Part shown: positions 35,850 to 43,350 of the stretch, piece after piece
Numbering within the stretch: the first letter of the stretch is position 1
How the letters are laid out: each line of letters begins with the position of its first letter
From: CAIVPM01 sp964477265
Lineage (GTDB): Bacteria > Bacteroidota > Bacteroidia > Chitinophagales > Chitinophagaceae
Direction: 5' to 3'
DNA length: 64,000 nt
Assembly: GCA_964477265.1 (NCBI GenBank)
Contig: CAYZDJ010000007.1
Coordinates: 70,984-134,983, forward strand
Translations under genes and position numbers: made by a program
The notes under the pieces: generated by a model
What the model was told of the DNA's origin: nothing
Databases searched by the model: none
The model's input: only the letters and a program-made list of their open reading frames with translations

Positions 35850-37406
35850 ATGAGCATAGCAAAAATTGTGTGGGTTGATGATGAAATTGAAAGTCTTCAA
35901 TCTCAAAAAATGTTTTTAGAAAGTAAAGGTTATGAAGTAATAACCTTTACCAATGGCTTTGAAGGTATTGATTTTGTTAAAGAAAACATTGTGGATGTAG
36001 TCCTGCTTGATGAAAGTATGCCAGGCATTAGCGGTCTTGAAACTTTAGCAAAAATCAAGGAAATCAATCAGCAGATTCCTGTTGTTCTTATTACAAAAAA
36101 TGAAACTGAAACCTTAATGGATGAAGCCATTGGTAGCCAGATAAGTGATTACTTGCTAAAGCCTGTAAACCCAAACCAGGTATGGCTTTCATTAAAAAAA
36201 ATAATTGACAATAAAAGGCTGGTTGCTGAAAAAACAACCACTGCATACCAGCAACAATTCAGGGATTTATTTATGGCTTTAAACAACAACCCTGATTACA
36301 ACGACTGGATGGAGATTTATAAAAAGCTAGTGTATTGGGAACTTGAAATGGAAAAAAGCAACAGTCCTGAAATGCAGGAGATTTTACAACAACAAAAGGA
36401 GGAAGCGAATACAGAGTTCTTCAAATTCATCAGCAAGAACTACGCAAAATGGATGAAGCAAAATGCAGTTGATGTACCCATAATGAGCCATACATTATTT
36501 CAGTTTAAGGTATTGCCACATGTAGAAAAAGGCATTCCAACTTTTTTTATTTTAATAGATAATTTACGTTATGATCAATGGAAAAGCATACAGCCTATTT
36601 TCTCTGAAAGCTTTAGAATTTTAGAGGAGGAAACCTTTTATTCAATTTTACCAACAGCCACACAATACAGTCGTAACGCTATTTTCAGTGGAATGTTGCC
36701 AATTGATATTGAGAAAAACTTTCCTAACGAATGGAAGAATGATGATGATGAAGGTGGCAAAAATATGTTTGAGGAAACCTTCTTTAGAAACCAGATAAAA
36801 CGCTTAAAAAAAGATGATATAAAGTTGAGCTATACAAAAGTTGTTCATCACAATGATGGTCAGAATCTAGTAAATAATATACATAATTTATTGAGCAATG
36901 ACTTGAACGTGATTGTTTACAATTTTGTTGATATGCTAAGCCATGCACGTACCGAAATGGAAGTTTTAAAAGAACTTGCAAGCGATGAAGCAAGTTATAG
37001 AAGTGTTACCAGGTCTTGGTTTGAGCACAGTGCATTGCACCAGGCTCTTAAAAAAATTGCAGATAAAAAAATAAGAATTATTGTAGCAACAGATCATGGC
37101 ACAATGCGTGTAAATACACCACATAAAGTAATTGGCGACAAACAAACCACTGCAAATCTTCGTTATAAACATGGCAGAAATTTAAACTATGATGCAAAAT
37201 CTGTTCTAGCATTTAAAGATCCAAGAGAAGCTGGCCTGCCTGTGCCCAATGTAAATAGCAGTTATATTTTTGCAAAGGAAGATGGTTTTTTATGTTATCC
37301 CAATAATTATAACCATTATGTAAATTATTATAAAAACACATTTCAGCATGGTGGAATAAGCCTTGAAGAAATGATAATACCAGTAATAAAAATGGTGAAC
37401 AAATAG
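35850..37406 (+). CDS. porX: T9SS response regulator PorX (receiver plus PglZ phosphatase domain)
   Basis: Regulator of type IX secretion, acting with the histidine kinase PorY and sigma factor SigP in Porphyromonas. The 518-residue chain has a CheY-like receiver (about 1-125) with acidic pocket Asp10-Asp11, phosphoacceptor Asp54 (VVLLDESMPG) and the late lysine in LLKPVNP. A helical linker follows (about 130-200), then a PglZ/alkaline-phosphatase-superfamily domain (about 205-518) with the metal-binding 'ILIDNLRYDQW', 'FVDMLSHAR', 'ATDHGTMRV' and 'FQHGGISLEEMIIPV' motifs. No porY kinase is adjacent. An FAD enzyme gene follows after 37 bases. Confidence 0.94.
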   Translation: MSIAKIVWVDDEIESLQSQKMFLESKGYEVITFTNGFEGIDFVKENIVDVVLLDESMPGISGLETLAKIKEINQQIPVVLITKNETETLMDEAIGSQISDYLLKPVNPNQVWLSLKKIIDNKRLVAEKTTTAYQQQFRDLFMALNNNPDYNDWMEIYKKLVYWELEMEKSNSPEMQEILQQQKEEANTEFFKFISKNYAKWMKQNAVDVPIMSHTLFQFKVLPHVEKGIPTFFILIDNLRYDQWKSIQPIFSESFRILEEETFYSILPTATQYSRNAIFSGMLPIDIEKNFPNEWKNDDDEGGKNMFEETFFRNQIKRLKKDDIKLSYTKVVHHNDGQNLVNNIHNLLSNDLNVIVYNFVDMLSHARTEMEVLKELASDEASYRSVTRSWFEHSALHQALKKIADKKIRIIVATDHGTMRVNTPHKVIGDKQTTANLRYKHGRNLNYDAKSVLAFKDPREAGLPVPNVNSSYIFAKEDGFLCYPNNYNHYVNYYKNTFQHGGISLEEMIIPVIKMVNK

Positions 37407-37443
37407 TATTATTGCCAATACTATTGATTGCTAAATTTATAAA

Positions 37444-38556
37444 ATGAATTTAAGTTACTGGGAACTTAAAACATGGTTTACCAATGTTGATTATACCATT
37501 GTAGGCAGTGGTATTGTTGGCTTGCATTGTGCAATTAATTTACGAGAAAGGTTTCCTGCTGCAAAGATTTTAATTCTTGAAAAAGGCATATTGCCACAAG
37601 GTGGAAGCACCAAGAATGCTGGCTTCGCTTGCTTTGGAAGTGTTTCAGAAATTATAGACGATTTAAAGCACCATACACAGCAGGATGTTTTACAACTGAT
37701 TACAAAAAGATGGAATGGTTTGCAATTGCTTCGTAAAGGATTGGGCGATGAAGCTATTGATTTTAAAGCTTATGGTGGCTTTGAATTTTTTTTGAATGAT
37801 GATGAAACTTATGCTGAAAGTTTACAACAATTTACACTTATCAATGAATTGCTGAAACCTTTATTCAAGGCAGAGGTTTTTACAAAAAAGAAAGACAACC
37901 TTCCATTTCATAATATCAGTGAATATTCTTTTTTCAATCCATTTGAAGCACAGATTGACACTGGCAAAATGATGAATGCATTGCTACAAAAAGCCATTGC
38001 TAAAAATATATTAATACTTAACCAACAAACTGTAACTGCACATTGCGACAATACTTCTTACACTGAAGTTATATTAAAAGATTTTAGCTTTAAAACAAAT
38101 AAGTTATTGTATGCAACAGACGGCTTTGCAAGTGATTTAACAAATGGAGAAGTTAAGCCAGCAAGGGCACAGGTTTTAATTACTGAGCCTATTAAAAACC
38201 TTGCTATCAAAGGAACATACCATTTTGATAAAGGTTATTATTACTTTAGGAATATTGATGACAGGATACTTTTTGGTGGTGGAAGAAATTTAGATTTTGA
38301 AGGTGAAACAACAACTGAATTTGCACAAACAAATCTTATTCAAAACAAATTAGAGCAACTGCTGAAAGAAGTTATTTTACCTAGCTATGATTATAAAATT
38401 GCACATCGCTGGAGTGGTATTATGGGATTGGGCAATAGCAAAAAAACAATTGTAAAGCAACTGTCACAAAATGTTTATTGTGGTGTTCGCCTTGCTGGTA
38501 TGGGCGTTGCTATTGGCAGTATTATTGGAAAAGAATTGGCAGATTTAATTGATTAA
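37444..38556 (+). CDS. FAD-dependent oxidoreductase (DAO family)
   Basis: Flavoenzyme of the D-amino-acid oxidase/glycine oxidase superfamily, 370 residues. The N-terminal dinucleotide motif is VGSGIVGLHCAINLRER (about 20-36), followed by an acidic strand end (ILILEKG) and a GGSTKNAGFACFGS stretch (about 55-68) that typically contacts the flavin. The C-terminal GVRLAGMGVAIGSIIGKELADL (about 346-366) closes the FAD site. The substrate is likely an amine or amino acid. The downstream RidA gene starts 39 bases later, consistent with an oxidase that makes imines cleared by RidA. That pairing is an inference. Confidence 0.87.
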   Translation: MNLSYWELKTWFTNVDYTIVGSGIVGLHCAINLRERFPAAKILILEKGILPQGGSTKNAGFACFGSVSEIIDDLKHHTQQDVLQLITKRWNGLQLLRKGLGDEAIDFKAYGGFEFFLNDDETYAESLQQFTLINELLKPLFKAEVFTKKKDNLPFHNISEYSFFNPFEAQIDTGKMMNALLQKAIAKNILILNQQTVTAHCDNTSYTEVILKDFSFKTNKLLYATDGFASDLTNGEVKPARAQVLITEPIKNLAIKGTYHFDKGYYYFRNIDDRILFGGGRNLDFEGETTTEFAQTNLIQNKLEQLLKEVILPSYDYKIAHRWSGIMGLGNSKKTIVKQLSQNVYCGVRLAGMGVAIGSIIGKELADLID

Positions 38557-38595
38557 ACTTTTCTCAAGATTACATTTGCTGCATAAAAATTATAT

Positions 38596-38985
38596 ATGCC
38601 AAAAACTATCATCAATACAGCAAATGCACCTGCACCAATCGGTCCCTATAGCCAGGCTGTAAAAGCAAATGGAATGCTTTTTATAAGTGGTCAAGTTGCC
38701 ATCATTCCAGCAACAACAGGCGAAGTTGAAGTAAGCAATATACAAGCAGAAACACACCAGGTAATGAATAACTTAAAAGCCATATTAACCGAAGCAGGTT
38801 TAGGCTTTGAGCATGCTGTTAAAACAACAATTCTATTGAGTAGCATGGATTTATTTTCAAGGGTAAATGAAATATATGCTTCTTATTTTACAGATAATCA
38901 TCCTGCACGAGAAACCTTTGCTGTAAAAGGTTTGCCCAAAAATGTAAATGTAGAAATAAGCATGATTGCTGTAGAAAGTTTATAA
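38596..38985 (+). CDS. ridA: 2-iminobutanoate/2-iminopropanoate deaminase
   Basis: Hydrolyses reactive enamine/imine intermediates to 2-oxoacids. The length of 129 residues is typical of RidA trimer subunits. The catalytic set known from E. coli RidA is present: Tyr18 (GPYSQ), Arg105 (HPARETF) and Glu120 (VNVEISMIA). It follows an FAD oxidase that could generate its substrates and is followed by a CTCGAA-type hairpin. A 2-aminomuconate deaminase role, known for some relatives in the kynurenine route, is conceivable because an ACMSD gene lies 2 kb away, but the residues point to ordinary RidA. Confidence 0.95.
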   Translation: MPKTIINTANAPAPIGPYSQAVKANGMLFISGQVAIIPATTGEVEVSNIQAETHQVMNNLKAILTEAGLGFEHAVKTTILLSSMDLFSRVNEIYASYFTDNHPARETFAVKGLPKNVNVEISMIAVESL

Positions 38986-39074
38986 AATTTTCTCGATTAT
39001 ACAAGGCTGTTACTTGTACAATAATTGCAATATTAACTTTGCTGATATATAAAAAGGCAAAAAGTGAGATGCAT

Positions 39075-39116
39075 AAAAAAGCCTCGAATATTATAAAATC
39101 TTCGAGGCTTTTTTAT
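39075..39116. terminator. Bidirectional terminator between ridA and the helical protein gene
   Basis: Stem AAAAAAGCCTCGAA (39075-39088) / TTCGAGGCTTTTTT (39101-39114), 14 perfect pairs with a 12-base loop. A-rich and T-rich flanks allow use from both convergent genes. Confidence 0.85.
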
Positions 39117-39136
39117 ATAAATTCTATCTGATAAAA

Positions 39137-39541
39137 TTATTCTTTAACTGGTGCAACAGCTTCTGTTTTCGCTGCATTTTCCTTTTGCAATTTTCTTGCT
39201 GCCTGAAATGCTTTGAATTTAGCTTCACCCATTGCTTCTTTTAGTTTAGTGTTTTTTTCTTTATTAATTTCTTCGAATTTAGCTTTCTTATCATCTTCAC
39301 TAAGAGTTGTGTTTTGTTTTACAACTTTTGATTTTTCACCTGCAGCATCCATTATTTCCTTTGCTTTTTTTTGTTCTTCATCAGTCAAACCTGCACTCTT
39401 AAAGGCTTCTACAAGATCAGCTTCCTTTTTAGCTTTTGCAGCTTCCTTTTGTTCTTTACTCATTTTTGGTTGAGCGTCTTGGGCATTAGTAGCTACTGTA
39501 ATTGCTACAATAGAAAAGACAGTTAAAATAATTTTTTTCAT
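39137..39541 (-). CDS. Secreted Lys/Glu/Ala-rich helical protein
   Basis: 134 residues with a signal peptide (MKKIILTVFSIVAITVATNAQ). The mature part is extremely charged and helical (KMSKEQKEAAKAKKEADL, GLTDEEQKKAKEIMDAAGEK, KAKFEEINKEKNTKLKEAMG) with a Pro-containing tail. The spacing of helices and the 'LTDEEQKKAKEIM ... NTKLKEAMGEAKFKAF' rhythm resemble Spy/CpxP-like periplasmic chaperones of Bacteroidota, but no clear LTxxQ motif is seen. Monocistronic. Confidence 0.65.
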   Translation of the reverse strand: MKKIILTVFSIVAITVATNAQDAQPKMSKEQKEAAKAKKEADLVEAFKSAGLTDEEQKKAKEIMDAAGEKSKVVKQNTTLSEDDKKAKFEEINKEKNTKLKEAMGEAKFKAFQAARKLQKENAAKTEAVAPVKE

Positions 39542-39611
39542 TTTTGTTTAATTTTAATTGTTAACGTAGGCAAATTAAATGCCATTATTTTAATGATGAA
39601 AATAAATTTTA

Positions 39612-40250
39612 CTATAGATTGGTAATACCAATTTTATCCTTAACAAATTCATTTTGTTCTATGCACTTAACCATGCAGTATGCAACATTACCAGCACTTA
39701 CTTTGTTAATATTGTTTAAAGGGATATGGTTAACAGATGTTGCATAATTACCATCAGCATCCTTATTTACTATTGTTGGTGGGCAAATGAAAGTCCAGTC
39801 CAAATTAGAATTTTGTAAAATATGCAATGCTTCTAAATGTTCCAAAGCCACAGGTTTAAATTCTTCAGGATAATCTTCTGTATCCATTATCAATGTATCA
39901 TCATCAGCATTTAAAACCCCTACTCCACCAATTGCAATAATTCGCCTTAAATTGCTTTTTTGCATTTGTGCAACAATGTTTTTAATACCTAAGCTCCTCG
40001 TTTTGTCTAAGCCATCAATGCCACCACCCAAGCACGAAATAACTGCATTGCTGCCTGCTATAGCATTTTTCACATCATTTGCATCAAATACATATCCTTT
40101 AATGGCAACAAAATTATCGCTGTGTAAATCCTTATCAATAAGTGGTTCTATATTTCTGCCAAATGCTTTAACAGTGTGGCTTTTACCCAATGCTACCTTT
40201 ATTACCTGAAGCCCAACCTGACCTGTTGCACCAAAAACAGTTATTGTCAT
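39612..40250 (-). CDS. NAD(P)-binding atypical short-chain dehydrogenase-like protein
   Basis: 212-residue Rossmann protein of the NAD(P)H-binding (PF13460) group. The glycine motif GATGQVG (residues 7-13) opens the chain, followed by VKAFGRN, which supplies the basic residue favouring NADPH. VISCLGGGIDG (about 70-80) and LDWTFICPPTI (about 150-160) are typical of the flavin-reductase/NmrA-like branch. No catalytic YxxxK motif was seen, so reductase activity is uncertain. The FKBP gene lies 58 bases upstream on the same strand. Confidence 0.82.
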   Translation of the reverse strand: MTITVFGATGQVGLQVIKVALGKSHTVKAFGRNIEPLIDKDLHSDNFVAIKGYVFDANDVKNAIAGSNAVISCLGGGIDGLDKTRSLGIKNIVAQMQKSNLRRIIAIGGVGVLNADDDTLIMDTEDYPEEFKPVALEHLEALHILQNSNLDWTFICPPTIVNKDADGNYATSVNHIPLNNINKVSAGNVAYCMVKCIEQNEFVKDKIGITNL

Positions 40251-40308
40251 TTTACTTGATTAATTATTTCTATATAAAAGTACAAGCAACGCTTTAGCAT
40301 AATAACTA

Positions 40309-40764
40309 TTAAGGCATTATTATCATTGATTTTGAACCAACAATTTCAACAAGCTCCAAATCAAAAGTTAAATCCTTACCAGCCAAAGGATGATTAGCAT
40401 CAAGCTTTACAAACTCATCGCTGATAGCAACAATTGCTACAGAAAATTGTTGTCCATCCTGGCTGCTCATTTGCAATTGCATTCCAATTTCAGGCGTCAT
40501 ATCAGCAGGAAACTGGCTGCGTGGAAAATCCATTATCATTTCTGGAATTGAAGCACCATAAGCCTCCATAAATGGAATGTGAACTGTTTTTTTATCACCA
40601 ATTTTCATATCCATTACACCACTATCAAAACCTGGAATTACCATTCCACTGCCAACTTCAAATTGAAGTGGCTCACGTTGTAAAGACGAATCAAACACAG
40701 ACCCATCATTCAATGTGCCATGATAATGAATTTTAATAGTATCACCAGATTTTACTTGTTGCAT
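40309..40764 (-). CDS. FKBP-type peptidyl-prolyl cis-trans isomerase (SlyD-like)
   Basis: 151 residues with the FKBP core at about 1-70 and 125-140 (YHGTLNDGSVFDSSLQREPLQFEVGSG, IPGFDSGVMDM) and the inserted IF/flap chaperone domain at about 75-125 (SIPEMIMDFPRSQFP, VKLDANHPLAGKDLTFDLELVEI), as in SlyD. There is no metal-binding His-rich tail; the C terminus is short. No signal peptide, hence cytoplasmic prolyl isomerase and chaperone. Probably cotranscribed with the downstream Rossmann protein. Confidence 0.9.
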   Translation of the reverse strand: MQQVKSGDTIKIHYHGTLNDGSVFDSSLQREPLQFEVGSGMVIPGFDSGVMDMKIGDKKTVHIPFMEAYGASIPEMIMDFPRSQFPADMTPEIGMQLQMSSQDGQQFSVAIVAISDEFVKLDANHPLAGKDLTFDLELVEIVGSKSMIIMP

Positions 40765-40819
40765 TTTTTATAATTTATTTTAACAGCAAAGAAAAGACTT
40801 TATACCAACTAAGATATTT

Positions 40820-41806
40820 TTATTTACCCAACCAACTCATCGCATTCTTCCACAACAACTTTTCCTGCAAAGCCTTATCAGCAATGGCTTCTTCAATTAA
40901 TTTTCCAGGATGATGCTCGCCTAAAGGAAAAGGATAATCACTGCCTAAACATATTTTCTCTTCTCCCATTAATTTAACAATATAATGCAAAGCATCTTCA
41001 TCGTGTACCAAACTATCAATCCAGAATTTGCCAATATAATCTCGTGGATTTACAGGGTTATCAATTGCCACTAAATCTGGGCGAACATTAAAGCCATGTT
41101 CTATACGACCTATAGTAAAAGGAAAGCTACCACCACCATGTGCAAAAGCCACACGCAACTTAGGAAATTTAGCAAACACGCCACCAAAAATAAAACTACA
41201 AATAGCCCTGCTTGTTTCTGCTGGCATGCCTACAAGCCAAGGCAGCCAATACTTTTGCATTTGTGTTTCTCCCATCATCTCCCATGGATGCACAAACAGT
41301 GCACAACCCAATTTTTCTGCTGCTGCATAAAAAGGAAAGAAATATTCATCGCTTAAATTTTTGCCATTGATATTGCTACCAATTTCAAGTCCTGGCATTT
41401 TTAATTCATTAACGCAACGTTCCATTTCCTGTATTGCCAAATCAATATCCTGCAAAGGCACTGTGCCTAAACCAATAAAATGATTGGGATGCTTGCACAC
41501 GCTATCTGCAATATGGTCATTAAAAAAACGAGAAGTTTCCAATCCATCTTTTGGCTTTGCCCAATAATTAAATAAAACTGGAATGGTTGAAAGCACTTGT
41601 GTAGTAACACTTGTGGCTTCCATATCGCTTTTTCGCAAATCAACTTCAAAGCAATTTTCTTCAACAACTCTGAACAGCTTATCCCCTTTCATCATGCAAG
41701 CCTGACAGTTTCTGTGTTCAAGATGTATAAAGTCGCCATAGCCAAATTTCTGAATCCAATTTGGCATTTTATCTGGCATAATGTGCGTGTGTATATCTAT
41801 TTTCAT
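40820..41806 (-). CDS. 2-amino-3-carboxymuconate-6-semialdehyde decarboxylase (ACMSD)
   Basis: Metal-dependent amidohydrolase-superfamily decarboxylase of the kynurenine route of tryptophan breakdown, 328 residues from the preferred ATG at 41806. Metal ligands appear as DIHTHIMPD (N terminus), the His of FVHPWEMMG (about 173-181), the His in VAFAHGGGSFPF (about 220-231) and the Asp in LGSDYPFPLGEHHPG (about 294-308). The overall order matches ACMSD closely. No other kynurenine gene is beside it. An ATG two codons upstream (41812) is also possible. Confidence 0.9.
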   Translation of the reverse strand: MKIDIHTHIMPDKMPNWIQKFGYGDFIHLEHRNCQACMMKGDKLFRVVEENCFEVDLRKSDMEATSVTTQVLSTIPVLFNYWAKPKDGLETSRFFNDHIADSVCKHPNHFIGLGTVPLQDIDLAIQEMERCVNELKMPGLEIGSNINGKNLSDEYFFPFYAAAEKLGCALFVHPWEMMGETQMQKYWLPWLVGMPAETSRAICSFIFGGVFAKFPKLRVAFAHGGGSFPFTIGRIEHGFNVRPDLVAIDNPVNPRDYIGKFWIDSLVHDEDALHYIVKLMGEEKICLGSDYPFPLGEHHPGKLIEEAIADKALQEKLLWKNAMSWLGK

Positions 41807-41823
41807 ATTCAAGTTTTGATTTT

Positions 41824-41892
41824 ACGCAAAGAAACAAAGATTACAATGAAACAAAGCTTTGCATACTTAGTTTTCTTAGTGTCTTTGTGTGA
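41824..41892. repeat. Intergenic inverted repeat of ACGCAAAGAAACAAAG / CTTTGTGT type
   Basis: ACGCAAAGAAACAAAG (41824-41839) faces CTTAGTGTCTTTGTGTGA (41875-41892), an imperfect complement, with the reiterated word ACAAAG and a small AAGCTTT palindrome in the loop. It occupies nearly the entire gap between the ACMSD gene and the EI24-like gene. Confidence 0.55.
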
Positions 41893-41908
41893 AATAAATA
41901 TTAGTAAA

Positions 41909-42676
41909 TTATTCTTTTTCCTCTAAATTTTGATTAGATAAGCTAAGCGTAGCAGCTATTACAGCATAGGCAGGTGCTATTAACCAACCTAAAATTGGTA
42001 CAATGTGAAGGCAATAAAAAACCAATCCATTACCAATAGCCAAGCCTTTATGATGACCTATAAAATAAATGCTTTGAGATGCAGATTTTTTATGTCGCTC
42101 CATACTATAATCAAGCATACTAAAGCCATAATAATAACACTCAATTATAACTGCAACTAATGGAATAAACCAGCCAATGACAGGAAAAAAGCTAAAGATA
42201 AAAATGGTAAACATATATACAGTTTGCCACAGCATATTCCTTACTGCAATCCTTATTCCACGAACAATATCTTTTAGCAATTGCATAAAGCTGAAAGGAA
42301 ATTCCCTGCCTTCGATAATGGCTTCAGTTTTTTCGCTTAAATAGCTAAATACAGGCGACCCAACTATTAGGTATAAAAATTTAAAAATAGAGATAAATAA
42401 AAACATTTGTATAAGCCAAACAATCATTAAACTAAATGTAAACACAAAGCCCAAAAACCCACTCTGATTGCGTTGCAGCCATTCACCCAGCCCTAATTTT
42501 AAAGTAATTAGTTTTAATAAACCTGTTGCCTGTTGAGAGAAATAAACATAAGCAACTAACATCAATAAAGTATATACCAATCCTGGCAAAAAAATCCATA
42601 GCCACAGTTTATGTTTTTTAATAAACTGGTGTGCTTTAAAATAAGATTGTATTGATATGATAATTTCTTTAAACAA
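41909..42676 (-). CDS. EI24/CysZ-like integral membrane protein
   Basis: 255 residues with about five hydrophobic segments (about 28-48, 77-108, 145-170, 172-190 and 213-245). The N-terminal 'SIQSYFKAHQFIKKHKLWLWIFLPG' and the central 'SPVFSYLSEKTEAIIEGREF' are characteristic of the EI24 (PF07264) domain, which includes the sulfate transporter CysZ. No cysteine-biosynthesis gene is near, so sulfate transport is only a possibility. The gene is 78 bases downstream of the GNAT gene on the same strand; the gap holds reiterated GGTATTAG/GCATTAGTC words. Confidence 0.82.
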   Translation of the reverse strand: MFKEIIISIQSYFKAHQFIKKHKLWLWIFLPGLVYTLLMLVAYVYFSQQATGLLKLITLKLGLGEWLQRNQSGFLGFVFTFSLMIVWLIQMFLFISIFKFLYLIVGSPVFSYLSEKTEAIIEGREFPFSFMQLLKDIVRGIRIAVRNMLWQTVYMFTIFIFSFFPVIGWFIPLVAVIIECYYYGFSMLDYSMERHKKSASQSIYFIGHHKGLAIGNGLVFYCLHIVPILGWLIAPAYAVIAATLSLSNQNLEEKE

Positions 42677-42753
42677 GTGTTTGGTATTAGGTATTAGTCT
42701 TTAGGCATTAGTCTTTGGTGAAATCCTTACTTAGTTATAAGGTCTATTTACTA

Positions 42754-43308
42754 TCAACTATGCCTATTTAAATAATTTTTTTTTAGCAATGCAAATAAAA
42801 CAGAATCATCCAGTGCACCATTAACAAAATAATGTTCTTTGCAATAGCCTTCTTTTTCAAAGCCAAATTTAGACATTATTTTTAAAGATGGAATATTGGC
42901 TGGTCCAACAAAAGCCTCAACTCTGTTTAGTTTCATGTTACTAAAACCGTAATCAAGTACAAATGCAACAGCCTCACTCATTAACCCTTTTTGCTTGTTT
43001 GCATCATCCATAATGTAATAACCAATCTCTGCCCTACTATGATCTTTATACCACATATGAAAGCCACAAGAACCAATAATTTCATGCGTTACTTTATCTA
43101 TTAATTGAAACCCAACTATATTTCTGTGCAGAGAATATACACCTCTTCCAAAACGCTCTCTTTCGTTTATAATAGCTTCGGGTGTTTTCAAATTCAGAAA
43201 AGCTGCCAGTTCTTCATCTGTATAATTTGCAAAAATTTCTGCAAAGATTTCAGATGTAAGCTTTCTTAGCTGCAATCTTTCAGTAAAAAATGTTTCAATG
43301 TTTAACAT
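42754..43308 (-). CDS. GNAT N-acetyltransferase (RimJ/RimL type)
   Basis: 184 residues forming a single GNAT fold of the acetyltransf_3 group: 'FFTERLQLRKLT' start, 'IGSCGFHMWYKDHSRAEIGYYI' (about 75-96), and 'GLMSEAVAFVLDYGFSNMKLNRVEAFVGPANIPSLKIMSKFGFEKEG' motif region (about 105-152). Relatives acetylate protein N-termini or small amines; the substrate is unknown. It lies 42 bases downstream of the OstA-like gene and may be in the same transcript. Confidence 0.87.
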   Translation of the reverse strand: MLNIETFFTERLQLRKLTSEIFAEIFANYTDEELAAFLNLKTPEAIINERERFGRGVYSLHRNIVGFQLIDKVTHEIIGSCGFHMWYKDHSRAEIGYYIMDDANKQKGLMSEAVAFVLDYGFSNMKLNRVEAFVGPANIPSLKIMSKFGFEKEGYCKEHYFVNGALDDSVLFALLKKNYLNRHS

Positions 43309-43350
43309 AGTTATTGCTTATTAATAACTCCCAATTTTTAATTAATACTA

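Noticed and set aside
38596..38985. 2-aminomuconate deaminase acting with the nearby ACMSD
   Set aside because: The residues match canonical RidA, the genes are 2 kb apart and on opposite strands, and the adjacent FAD oxidase explains the context better.
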